DNA from: Siniperca chuatsi
Lineage: Eukaryota; Chordata; Actinopteri; Centrarchiformes; Sinipercidae
NCBI RefSeq assembly: GCF_020085105.1
Contig: NC_058056.1
Span: 14,806,929-14,870,928 of the forward strand
Direction: 5' to 3'
DNA: 64,000 nucleotides
Shown: positions 1 to 24,792 of the stretch, one piece after another
Position numbering within the stretch: the first letter of the stretch is position 1
Layout of the letters: the number at the start of each line of letters is the position of its first letter
Notes under the pieces: generated by a model
The model's database searches: none
What the model was told of the DNA's origin: nothing
What the model saw: only the letters and a program-made list of their open reading frames with translations
Program-made: the position numbers and the translations under genes

Positions 1-342
1 GTGGGTCACAAAACCAAAACGATGAGCTGAAAAATGTTATACAGCTCTGTAGAGTCAGGTGATAATTATTTGTGGGTTTGTTGCTACGAGTTACCCCTTT
101 CACATATATACAGTAAGTGATATGATCCATTGTCAATATAGAAATACTGATTATAGCTGCTTTAAAGAAATCCCACAATGTGATAACAGTGATCCATTCA
201 AAATTGTAATATATTTTTCAACCTTAGCTTTTGTGGTATCGGGTCTAGGAGTTAGTGTATGGATTTTTGACTTACTGACAGCAGCACTTGTTGCAGTCCT
301 GTTGTTTGAACACACACTTTTTCTCTCATTCTTTTCTGTCAG

Positions 343-12961
<12,619 letters not shown>

Positions 12962-14273
12962 TCCACCATTCATCCTACACTCGTCTCATTCTCTATGGCT
13001 TTGTCTAAGACGCTACGGACAGTACGAGGCTGTCACATTCCCCAGAGACATGAGGGTGCAAAGTGCCAAGGAGTCACCCAAACACATGCTCAACAAGAAC
13101 CAGGGCTGCACCTGATGAACTCTCAAGCATTCCTGTGATCCCAGAAAAAATGGCGTGATTAGCTTTTAAAATTACATTTAGTTTTGACTATGTTACAGCT
13201 TGAGTGGGACGCATTCATGCAAGTGTCTTTGTGGAAATGGTCTATTTGACATGTTGATGTGTTTTAAACTTGTTTGACAAAGGTGTACAACGTTAGAATT
13301 TTATTGTACATTTGCTTCCAGTTACTTCAAATGAAAAAGCACTTTTTAGAGCATAAAGACATGGTTTGTGTTTAATTTTTGCTACAGCCCTGTCCAGAGA
13401 AAGGAAGAAACCAAGAGTTGGTTTTAACCAGCATGCAGTAGATTCCCAGAAAATTCGAGCTGCCAGTTAAATCCTGGAAGTACTGAGTGAGCGGGTGAAA
13501 TAGTTTTTCAATGATGTGACCCTATTCTGGGAAAAAAACAGGCCCATACACTCTGGCTAAATGAGAGTTGAATCCCTCCACTTTCAAAGTAAAAGGATAA
13601 AACTTAAATTAGGTTAAAGGTGAAATTTGGTTAATTAATTAAATTACAAATGATAATTTGTCTAAGTTGCTGGAATCACTTACAAATAATAGATGATTTG
13701 TGTATTACTCACACACTGTAAGAAAAAAACTTGGCATCGGTCTCAATGATTCCCTGTGTAATTTGATCAGTCAGGCATGTTGAGGATGATGCAAGATTTC
13801 ATCTGAGATGAAAGCACTGTTGTGATTCATTTTGACTGTGAAATATCCAAAAGTTTGGCGATTTCCTCACAGTTGTCCTAGTAAGAAGACAGATGCTAGT
13901 ACGGTGTTTGTCAATTGTCAGAATCAAATGAGTCTCGGTGCATTTCAAGGTTTCTCAACGGTAATCACTCAGTCCGCTGCTCTCTTCTTACACACACACA
14001 CTCTTTCTCTCAACAAACAGAGCCTTTGAAAGCTCCCAGTTCCGTGGGCAGACTGCCTGGGTAATGGGAACTCACATGCAAATCCAAGAAAGTTATTGAA
14101 TATTCTCCCTGCTGAACACTTGAACCACCCTCTCTGCGAGAGCATAAAATGGATACTAGGAGGAAGTAGACAGAGAGAGAGAACTTAAAACTTGAACCCT
14201 GCAGTACAGTAACATTGGCCAATCATCTGGTGGGGCCTTCAGTAGGTCCTTGTGTCATCATAAACCAGAAGAG

Positions 14274-14279
14274 AATAAA
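14274..14279 (+). terminator. Possible prkch polyadenylation signal
   Basis: A canonical AATAAA 1.3 kb after the prkch stop; a second lies at 14422. No transcript evidence is available, so which is used is unknown. Confidence 0.35.
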
Positions 14280-16842
14280 CAGGAAACCACACAGCATCAT
14301 TACTGTCGCCTTTGACAGAAACAGGAAGACACAAGAAGAGAATTATTATGCTTTTCTGAAACTTTGAGAAGCATGAAAACAGTATAGTGTGTGCTGTTGG
14401 TAATAGAAATTTAAAGTGTTAAAATAAAACATCAACAAAGGAAAAAAATAAACTTGCGTTGAGAGGAATCTTGTGTGCACTAAACCAAACTTGCACAGAT
14501 ATGAACAGCCCCGACCTCACAGAACGGAGAAGGACTCTTCCTGTTGGTTTGAAGGAGGAAGCCTTCAGGCTCCACATCACATCTGTTTATCTCCTCAGCC
14601 CCCTGTCTTGTGGAGGATTGTGCTGCTAAATACTGTAAATTGGTGGCTTCGAATACAAAAGTGCCTGTGCTTAATCTGAAACTGAAAACAGTGCCGCTGT
14701 GCTTTTACAGCACAAAACAAAGAGCTACTCTGCTAATGCAAAGTTATGTTTACTTACAAAAACTACTTTTGAGCTGATGGAGGCTCTTCCTATCATGCTT
14801 CGTGCTTCAATCCCTGTTAAGTGTCTGATTCACCTTAAACATCATTTCAACTCAAGATTTAGAAGTGCATTGATCTCAGGGACTTAACAGCAGCCAACTA
14901 ATCTACTTTTTAGATTCCCTAACAAAGATGGTCATGTGTGCTATACAAAGAATGGGGCATTGGATTAAATGACTTGACTTTTTGTTTACCCATTCATGTG
15001 GCCCCATTTGGCAGCTTTCCTCAGGTGATGTCTGAATGAGAGGAAAGATTTAGGAGCCTTGTCACAGTTTTCATTACTGAGACTTACTGATGGCTGCCAG
15101 CGGTGTCTCTGCACTGCTTGATTGAATCAGTGTTTGACCCTGCTGTCCTGCCTATATGATTGATATCCTCAAAAGTAGCAACAGATAATGAAAAATACTC
15201 TACACAGACATCACTTAAGTAATTCCCTGTAGAAATCTTCATTTTTGTCACTTGTTGGACTTTTTGTGCATCAACACAAAAAAACAGAACCAGCAGGTGT
15301 TCATATTTTTGCATACTAAATACATGTTACTCAAATACTAATCTCACACTGTTTGCTCTTACAGAGATGACTGGCAGGGCTTGGAATATAACAATGTTTG
15401 AGGTGGCACCATGCACTCACCTTCCTGAAGTGACCAATAGCACAGAAAGAGGTGTGGCTAGCACCTTAGACAACTTCCAGACAATCCTAAAGTTTATCAG
15501 AATGACTAAATGAGTAGACATAATTTGCTACAACTGAGTAATCTTTACAATAACCTTCCATGTTGAATACAGGCATAACCAGTTCAGCCATCTCTGGTAA
15601 AGTGCAGCTGCTAGCATAATGTAAGAACCAGATGAATCCAGAAGATCTTAGTCACACTCTGGTTTATAGGCCTAAAAATTTAATTCACAAGGAATGTGTG
15701 CATATATTTATTTCTCTTCAAGTCAGAGTCTGTAGCTCTGCCACACACACTGAAGTGTTGGGCCACCTAGCCAACAGTTCTGGGAAGTGACAACTAAAGC
15801 TTTGCTTAAATGTCACAGCCAGATGTAACAACCAACATGTGCTAAGTAAGAAGATGACGAGCAATATAGCAAAGAGGACATTTAATAGGGAGAGAACTTT
15901 GCTGTGATTTGGGGTGTTGTGAAATAATTTTCCTTCCATTTTTCTTTTTAAAAACAAGAGCTGAATTACAGGCAACATGAATAACTGCCAAACATGATGC
16001 ACCGTGGTAAGGGAGGAGGAGACTGGACAGAAATCTCCAAACCAGTTCAGGAAAATAACTAAAACCATCTCTAAGCTAGTGAGTGTGAAGTGGATTCTAG
16101 TTGAAATCCCTCATAAGCACACATCTTGGTAATGCTAAATACTATTTTATGCTGAGCACTGGAGAAAATATATCTAAAACTGTTTATCTTACCTACTTTG
16201 TAACAACAATTACTGTATATTGAAACAATGTTTTTTAATAATCATGCAGACTGTCAAACTGAAACTGCACACTTTGCTCTAACATTGTGAAAAAATGTGG
16301 GCAGTCTGGTGGAGTGAGGTGAAGACATCCTGTATCACTTTCTCCTTTCTATGGTGTGTAGAGTACACACAAGCAGCTGCTTCAACTCACAACAATATGC
16401 AACATTGCACACATGAATACATCAATAATTATAATCCAGTAATATAATTACATTATTCTGTAATGGGCCATTCTGCATAATGAGTACTTTTGGTAAGTAT
16501 ATTTTGATAAGATTTTGAGTGCAGGACTTTTACTTGAAACAGAGTATTTTTACACTATGGTAAAGATCTGAGTGCTTCTTCCACCATTTCCACTTAACAC
16601 ACTTAACAAAAGAAGGCCTTTGTCAGCAAAACACCCAAGTATACTGAAGGAAAATGGTAAGAGTATTATTGTAAAACCAAATGACATATAAATAGGACTC
16701 TAATCTGTATTCATGTAATGTCTATTCTGATGTCATAGACTTACAGTTGAATGCTCAAACACTGTAACTTTCGTCAAAATCTACAGAAAATTTTGTGTTT
16801 GGTCGGTGAGTGTCTCAGATTTCCTGTGAGCGTCCTCGGTGG

Positions 16843-16849
16843 ATAAAAG
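16843..16849 (+). promoter_or_regulatory. hif1a: TATA-like box of hif1a promoter
   Basis: ATAAAAG lies about 315 bases upstream of the hif1a ATG in a locally CpG-rich stretch (about 16800-17400), predicting transcription start near 16870. This is inference from position and base composition. Confidence 0.45.
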
Positions 16850-16984
16850 CCTGTGACTGCGCGTCCCCGCGGAGGCAGGGGGAGGAGATTCTTCACGGTG
16901 CAACATTGTCTCAGCAAGTAACCTCTCTCCAGCGTGGCACAGTCCTCGGAGAAGAGTAGTAGACGAATTGTCTGCTTTTAGCGG

Positions 16985-17045
16985 ATGAAATCTTGATTAT
17001 TTTGACGAAATATACACAGTTATAAATCGTATGCAACCCGTTTGA
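16985..17045 (+). promoter_or_regulatory. hif1a: Two mini upstream ORFs in hif1a leader
   Basis: ATG at 16985 opens a 3-codon frame (M-K-S-stop) and ATG at 17031 opens a 4-codon frame (M-Q-P-V-stop), both before the main ATG at 17160. They matter only if transcription starts upstream, as the TATA-like box at 16843 suggests. Confidence 0.45.
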
Positions 17046-17159
17046 GGATATACGGATTCATATCAGTGAAAAATCGTGGGATTTTGGTTCATTTCTCGAC
17101 GGGCCCGGATACAGCTTGATACCGATAGAGAGATTCAACTCAGGTCCTTTCGTCCTGAC

Positions 17160-20100
17160 ATGGACACAGGAATTGTACCAGAAAAGAAGAGGTAACGTCA
17201 ACGCTAGCTAATGCTACGGAAACGGCTTTGTTGTTGTTTAGTTGTTGTTGTTTAAGAGCTGACTTAACAAATTTGGTCTTCCGTTGGTATTTCGTTACTA
17301 CTCTCGGTGTGACATTATGGGCTTTATTTCAAGGTTAACTGCTAGTTTAGCGTGTTTGTTCGACAAATACGTTTGCTAGCGACGCTGTTATCGTTAGCAA
17401 GCGGCTAATATAGCTAGCTAGCTGGCATAGAACTAGAGCTATTGACATTAAACGGTTTACTAACCAAGCTACTAACGTCAGCTTTGGTGCAGATAACTTA
17501 GTATTTGGACACATTTGATTTTTGTCTGTTTACCTTAATTAAATCTGCTTTGAAATGCACCTCGTTAGCTAACGTTTTTGTTCTTCCGTTTTGTGTTGAG
17601 ACCTCCTAGATGCAACATTATTGTTTATTATTATTAAATTGTTATTTGTTTTGAACGTGACACTTAGCTATATATCCTATTAATGGTCTATCACTGTTTG
17701 GGTTTGATGTGCCAACCTTGACCGCGCTGAGTGACAAGATGCCAGCGCTCATGGGAGCAGTGCTGGAGAGTGGTGTACTGTTTCTGTTGAAATATTTAGG
17801 GTTTCGAGAAGCTGGCATTGGTTTGAATTTCTCTTTTATTTTTCTGGACTGTTAACAGTTCATGGTAAAGTTTGGTTAGAGGAGTAATCATCTTAAGTTA
17901 TATAGCTTGTAAACATATGTGTTAAGTTGTCAATAGCATTTGAAACTACTAAAGTTTGTCTGTGTAAGTGTTTTGAGAACTAGTGATACAACATAGGATA
18001 ACTGGTTTCTTCACCTGGCCAATTTGTTTACAAGTTCAGTAGACAACAAGTCAGATATGGGTTGCAGCTGAATATTGTTTTCATAATTAATTAGTCTTTT
18101 GATAACTCTATTAGTGTATAAAATGTATTAGTGTATAAAATGTTAAAAAATAATGAGAGATGCCTATTACAAGTTACCAGAGACTGAAGTGGTGTGTTAG
18201 AATTACACACCTATTCTGACCAACCAGCAAAAACTCAGAATACTTGCATTATAATCATTTGAAACACAGACAACAATACATTTGAGACCATGTATTGTAA
18301 AGTTTTTTGCTCGATAAATAAGTTTAATGATTTATTGATCATCACAAATTAAATAGATTTCCTTTGTCTGACTAACTGATTGATTGACTTGTATTGACTA
18401 GTTGTCATTGAGTAAAACTATTAATCAAGCCTAGCAGAGTCTACATTGAATGTAATGTGTAATTTACCTTTATGGTGTTTCTGGACATGCTTCAGTGAAA
18501 ACATAATAAGTATTGGCTATAGAATACGGTAATCTGTTGGTGCATGCCCAGACTCGGAAACCAGCAGATTACAGATTTGAGCCTTTCAGTCATTGACAGA
18601 CACACTAAATATGTGGACAGGTTTTGTGTGCATAACTGTCCTGGTTCCAGCTTGGGCGTACACTTATTGTATAAATTCAGGTGGTCCTAATAATAACAGC
18701 CGTTTTAAGACCAAAAAAAAAAATCTGATAAACAGAGTCGGTCCTGAGATAAACATAATAGATGTCATAAAAGTGATTAACAGATAGTCAACAGAGCCAT
18801 AAAAGTGGACAGGGTACTTGGGGATTCCTCTGCTGTCAGATGGGGGTAAAACAGCAACAATGAAATTCTTCCACAGAGAACAACAATAGAAAGCTACAGT
18901 GTGGAATATACAGTCAATGAAATCCTGGTGGAAAAGAGTGTTATTGTCTTATATGAAAAATTGGCATAGTAGGCCTATATACAGAAGATGCGCTTTGCAC
19001 CAAGGTTTTCCTGTACAATTTCTGAACTGATTGGCATGGTATAATTAATATATAATAGAATTGTAAGGTCCCCCAAAAGATACCCTGTGTTTTAACAGTT
19101 AGCACCCATGTTGAGTTATCAGTGTTTTAAAGACATTATTTTCCCATTACTATTTGTTCCATAGAGTTGAAGTTCTGTTACATCCTATATGCTAAAATCC
19201 CACCAAGTTGTTGTTACATCTTATTATGGCTGTTGGTGCCAAAATGGTTGCATGACATTAGTTAACTTGTAAGTTGACTAGTTAATAGTAGGCCTAGTTG
19301 TAGTTCTCATCTTTTCGGTTTCAAATAATTGCCCCGTTAAGCATGTGTTGTTGTTGTAGACTGCATCCAATTGCCACATGGGCTTTACTCATTCTCTGCC
19401 AATTAGAAATTTGGCACTTTCTATAGGTAATGGGTCAACATCCTGTTTAGTTTGAATAAGTATGTGTTCAGTTTGATTTCAGAAAAAAATCAAGACTTGC
19501 GGTCTGGTTTGATGCAGTTTTGCCCGGTCACTGTGAGGTGCCTTGGTATTATTTCTGTCTCATCTCTTAATCACTAGGGTTTGACGTCAATAGGAGTGGC
19601 CAAATGTGTGTAGCGATTCACTGCCTTGAGGCATTCAAGTACAACTGCCAGTAGTGTGCAGGCTAGTTAGAACTTGAAAGAAAAATTGTGTTACTTGCCA
19701 GCACAGGTCATAGGTATGTTGTTTTTTGTTTGTGTGCACATTTTTCTAGTTTTGTTTTGTGAATAAGGACAAAAAAAAATTAGCTGAAGGCTTGCTTTTA
19801 TCAGACTGCTAAATCACTGCTTTCTGTAGATGTTCATTGTAGCTGATCGAGTGAGCATGTTACTGTGTTTAAAAAATGCAAAGAGAGGCTTTTGCCAGTG
19901 CAGTGTATATAAAGAATAACAAGCAGTTTAGGCTTTCTAAGCTCTAATTGTAAAGACTGATTGATTGTAAAGGAAGGTTGCTCTTCACTGGAAGGTAAAG
20001 GCACAAAAGATACCGCAGCTGCTAGGTTTGTGTTGTGCAGTGAGTTGTAAAATCCCACATTTATCTGCTTAATGATACATCTTTTTTCACTTGCATCATT

Positions 20101-23100
20101 AATACATACACCAGTGTCGTAATGGCATTGACAGAGTGTCTCAAAAACAATGCAAGGAAGGAAGTATGAAAACAATACCTCCATACATCGTGTTGTTGAA
20201 AACACAGTATTTGCTAGTGCTGATCAGTTGTACAATTCTACTATATTCTACTTTACTACCACATACTTTGTATAGAATTCAGGGTCCACCAAATCCAAAA
20301 TGTGCCTAGATAACACATTTCAGTATTACATCTTTCATTGCATTAGACACATTGTCCATACCTAAATCTGGATTCATATTTGGACTCATGTTATTTATTT
20401 ATTTTGAGTTTTGAGCTCATGGACTGTCTGCCACTGTCTGTCACTGTCTGTCAACAAATACTGATAATTATGAGCAATGTTTCTGACGTTATGACGCCAT
20501 ATTGCCACAAAGAACTGTTAAAGTCATTCTGAAGAAAATCCTTAGCTGTAATATAATTGGACCTCCTTTGAAAGGCCAAAGGTCAGCAGCGTAGATGGTT
20601 AAAGTACCTAAACTTAGACTTAGACTTTGAGTAAAGTGTCAAATCTGAGCAGGATGCAAAAATCAAGGTAGTGCTGTATACCTTTCTTCCCCTTGTCACA
20701 TGTCACATTTAAGGGGAAAACAAGCTTAAATGTTTTTTTGGCTCCCGTACCCATTCCATGCAAAATTGCATTTGTAGGCAGACTGGCCCAACTCCAGTTG
20801 AGAGGCTCTTTTTGTTAAGAATGAAGTGCATGAGTTGGACTTGGTGGATGTACATAGTCCAGATGTAATCAGCTGAAGTAGTCTTCTTGGGAATATAGCA
20901 GAGGTCATTTGAGTTATATTAGCTTGGTGAATGATTTATAATGTTGGTCATTTTGAGCATGTTTGCCAGGACTAGACCTCTCAGTGGAGAGGGACACTCA
21001 AGAGTCCCTGTTGGAAGTAGTAAATTATTTTTATTATATACTGTGAACTTAAGAATCTTGTAAGCCTTCAAGCTACCACTGCTGATGAAAATCTCAGATG
21101 CAACGACGGGTATATTGTGTATGGGGATAAACAAAAACACGATTTTGCTTCATATATATTTTGATCAGGAATCTGTTGTAATATATTATGACAAACTCCA
21201 GTAACGCCCCACACTGCAGTAACAGCAACTTTAAAACTAACAGATAATTGTTACTATCCCATATGCTAGTTTTTCTTCATGTTTTTATACTCCTCATGCC
21301 AGAAAAGAAAAAAATAGCCTTTATTCTGACGTGACAAAATAATAAGATGCAGCTTTTCCAGAGCTTTAAATCACCTCTAATGGACTGGAACTAGCTCAGG
21401 TGGGACCATTTGACCAAAGTTTGTACAGTTTACATGATGAAAACTAAGCAGTCAAAAAAAACGACACGGTTTTCACTAAGAAAATTTAAATTGAATATAA
21501 ATATATTAATACAGTCAGCACAAATGTTCATTCAGTTTCCTGTAAGAATTTCCCTCTATTTTTATTTATTTATTTAGATGATGGAGTTGCTGAACACAAG
21601 GAAATATGTAACATCACCACCACTGAAGCACCATACTCAACTGTAGCTCTGTTATTCTACTTACAAAATAGGGCGTAGTATTGATTTTATCATCCACCAT
21701 AGGCAAAGTATGTTCGTAATGCACTAATAGCATCATACTCAGTCAAGGATGTAGGGGAGTCCCCTACTATGCTGCTTCCAAAAATGTCTCTTCGTGTAGC
21801 TGATTATTCATGCCAAGGGTTCATTTGTCAGTAAAAGGGTGTTTTCAGTCTTGCTTTGCTTTTCTCCCCATATTGGGTAGAGGATTTAGTTGTGGTGTTT
21901 CCCCAAACTGGATTATATAATAGATAAGACTATGTTTACTGTCACACAAAACAGGACTGACAGATAGTGAAAACATTTCTCTAGTTAAATAGGTCAGCCC
22001 CTAGTAACAAAATACTCAAGCAACTCTGGTAGTACTGGAAAGGTTCATTTTCATTGTACACCGGTTTGTTTCCCCCTTAATCACCAATCCACTTGTTCTG
22101 TTACCAGCTCAATTTTTGTTTACATAATAGCACTCATTCTTATTAGAAAACACAACAAGTCTAATTATAGCTAGTGAAACTGCAAATGTGATTGTGTGCA
22201 GTGAGGCATGTCAGGCAGAGGACTGCTGGGCATGCATGACCATGTGCATTAATAGTGTTATGTAATGGTGGCCTCTCTGCTGTCTTTGTTTTAACATCGA
22301 GGGATAAAAACAAACGTGTTTTGTTGTCATTGCATGTTTCATGTAAAAGAATAAAAGCAGTTTTCATCTTGCTTTTTGTAAGTTTGAACATTGGAGTTGG
22401 GTCATTAAATAGCAGCAATTTTACTTTTTTATAATTAATTATCACAGGACCAGTAAGTGCAAAAACAAGTACAAAAGTAAATGCTTGTATTTAACAGTTG
22501 TGTCACAGGGCTGTATTCTTTAAAATTGGATACAGTGAAAAGAGGTTATGCTTACAACACAATCTGTTGTCTTTTTATGATCTGTAAGTTTAGATAAATA
22601 CTTCTCCTCTGAATCTTTGGTATCACAGGTGTTTATAAAGCTTATTGCTTGTCATGTTGAATGTAGACTTAGTTAAATGTCCTTCTCTCTATTGTACTGT
22701 GTTCAGAGGAGGTGTATCTAGTGGAATATTACAGCGTAAAGTTTGCATAAAGTCATGTGATACAATGGGGTGCAGCCACTACAGAGGGAAACATTTTTGT
22801 ATACAGGCTTGTACTAATCAGTCATCTAGCCTCCTAGTGGGACCACAGTTTATAACAATGTGTGGAGTTTATCTGTCATTAGATCATCAGAAGCTTAGCC
22901 AGTAGCTTAGCAAGAGGACTTTCCCAGTGTGTTCCCTGTGTACAAGGGCTTGATAATCATTAGTGATCATTTCACCCTGTGTTAATAAATTCACCTAACT
23001 ACATGAATGTAGGTTGGAGGTGATTGTTGTGTTATAGTAGGCCTTAGTAGACCTTCAAAGAAGGGAAATGTGCTGATCTAATACAGGACTGCTATCAGCT

Positions 23101-24720
23101 TTCATGATGCCCAGATATTCTGGCTATGTCCTGTGGGGACATAAGATAGAAGATATTGTAAATATTTGTCAGTGGTACTGACAAATGTGCAAACATGTGG
23201 ATGAATATAAATGCTTGTTCTTGTAGCTGTAATTACGGTCTGGGTTGAAACTTGTTTAAATAACACTACACACAAACATTTTTGACAGGAGGAGGATTTT
23301 TGTATATGCACCACCAAGAACCTCAGTTACACATAATTTGTATCTGCAGGCGTTTGTCATCAAAAGGGGATTAGATGAACAAAGAAAGATGTCCAGTAGA
23401 ATTGGGGTTAGGCCATGATCCAACATCGATTGGGTGGGTTGGATTTTTGTATTTGTTTTTAGATTCTTTTGTTTAAATCCCTAGGATAGAAAGTGGTTTC
23501 TGTTTTATTTTTTATTTTTATTTTTTGTTTGTTTTTGTACAGTTTGACCACTGCCCCCTAGTGCAGTGTTTGCACTATATGCAACTATGTAGGGAGGCAC
23601 CTGAGCAACAGTGTGCACACAAAATCCTTATGTGTTAACAGGCGTACATATGTTTTTCTCAGGCTTAGGTTAGTGCAAGTTTGGGGCTGTCCAAGAGAAG
23701 CCCTGCTCAGACTTTTTACCACAGAAGACTAATTTTATAATTTGTATTTGGTCTAAAACCAATGCCCAATAACCTATGAAAAAATCTGTTTGCACCCCTG
23801 CCAGGTGATTTGATACACAGGAGGCTAATTTTAGTTAACGTCTCAAATAACAATATGGCCTTGGTCAATGCTGTAAGTGAATAACAGATCAATTTCAATT
23901 TGGTGTACATTTAAAAGCCAGGGGCTTTTGAATTGGCTTTTCTGCTCCAGTGTCATCTAAATGCATGTGAGGTTATGAGGTAATGGTTTGGGAGAGGGAT
24001 TGAGGTATAAATTTAGCAGCAGTCAGGTGGACTGTTGCAATTATGTTGAAGATTATTTAGCCAGTCTATCTATGTAAGTGGTGATGTGAGCTTCACACAT
24101 GTTCACCAATACAAATAAAAGCTCAAATCAGTGCTTGGCTTAAAAGCCATGTTTTTCTTCATTTATAGTGACTTACACATGTCATTTTGTCCTTTTAAAG
24201 TATGCTGTACTTTGTCATTTTAAAATACTGCCAGGTCTTAAGATCTTGTTTACAGTGTGGTGAGAGTCCATTAGCCAGGCCTTGGAAAACTGCCTAGATA
24301 AAAGCTTGATATAAAATGGAGATAATGAGGGATGCTCATGTAAAATAATAGAAATATGACCATTTGTTTGTCCTGGTAGTTGAAGGTGTCACTCACTCTG
24401 TGTTGGTGTGTGCTCTCTGTGTTTGTGCCAGTATTATCATTATCCTCCCTGTAGATCCGTTGAGCCAGGCTCGTAAATGTCACTATGATTGGTGTCGCAC
24501 TGTAGCTTGGCTGCGCATCAAGAGACAGACAGGAGGATCCATGCCCAGCGTCTCAGCCAATCACTCTGAAGGGGTGGAGTCCATTTCTTTTGGTTAGCAG
24601 CCAATAAGTCGGTTGCAGATATCCATGTATTTAAATGAGTCTGAAGGGGGGTCCAGGGGGCAGCTTGGCTGTGAGTTTGCTTCTAAGTGACAGGCCAGTG
24701 GCTGACCAGACCCTGTATAT

Positions 24721-24792
<72 letters not shown>

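Larger units (their letters stand above)
12962..17159. other. prkch 3' UTR and prkch-hif1a intergenic region
   Basis: Begins with the prkch 3' UTR; possible polyadenylation hexamers AATAAA lie at 14274 and 14422. From about 16800 the sequence becomes richer in CpG and holds the hif1a promoter and 5' UTR. Between about 14450 and 16750 I recognise no gene. A 116-codon minus-strand frame (16068-15718) is hydrophobic but matches nothing I know and has no promoter or splice context. Confidence 0.6.

Noticed and set aside
15718-16068. 116-codon hydrophobic minus-strand frame
   Set aside because: No recognised motif, no promoter or splice signals, AT-rich background; chance frame most likely.
20400-20460. 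Short tandem CTGTCTGTCA-like words in hif1a intron 1
   Set aside because: Only about three loose copies; too short to call a repeat array.
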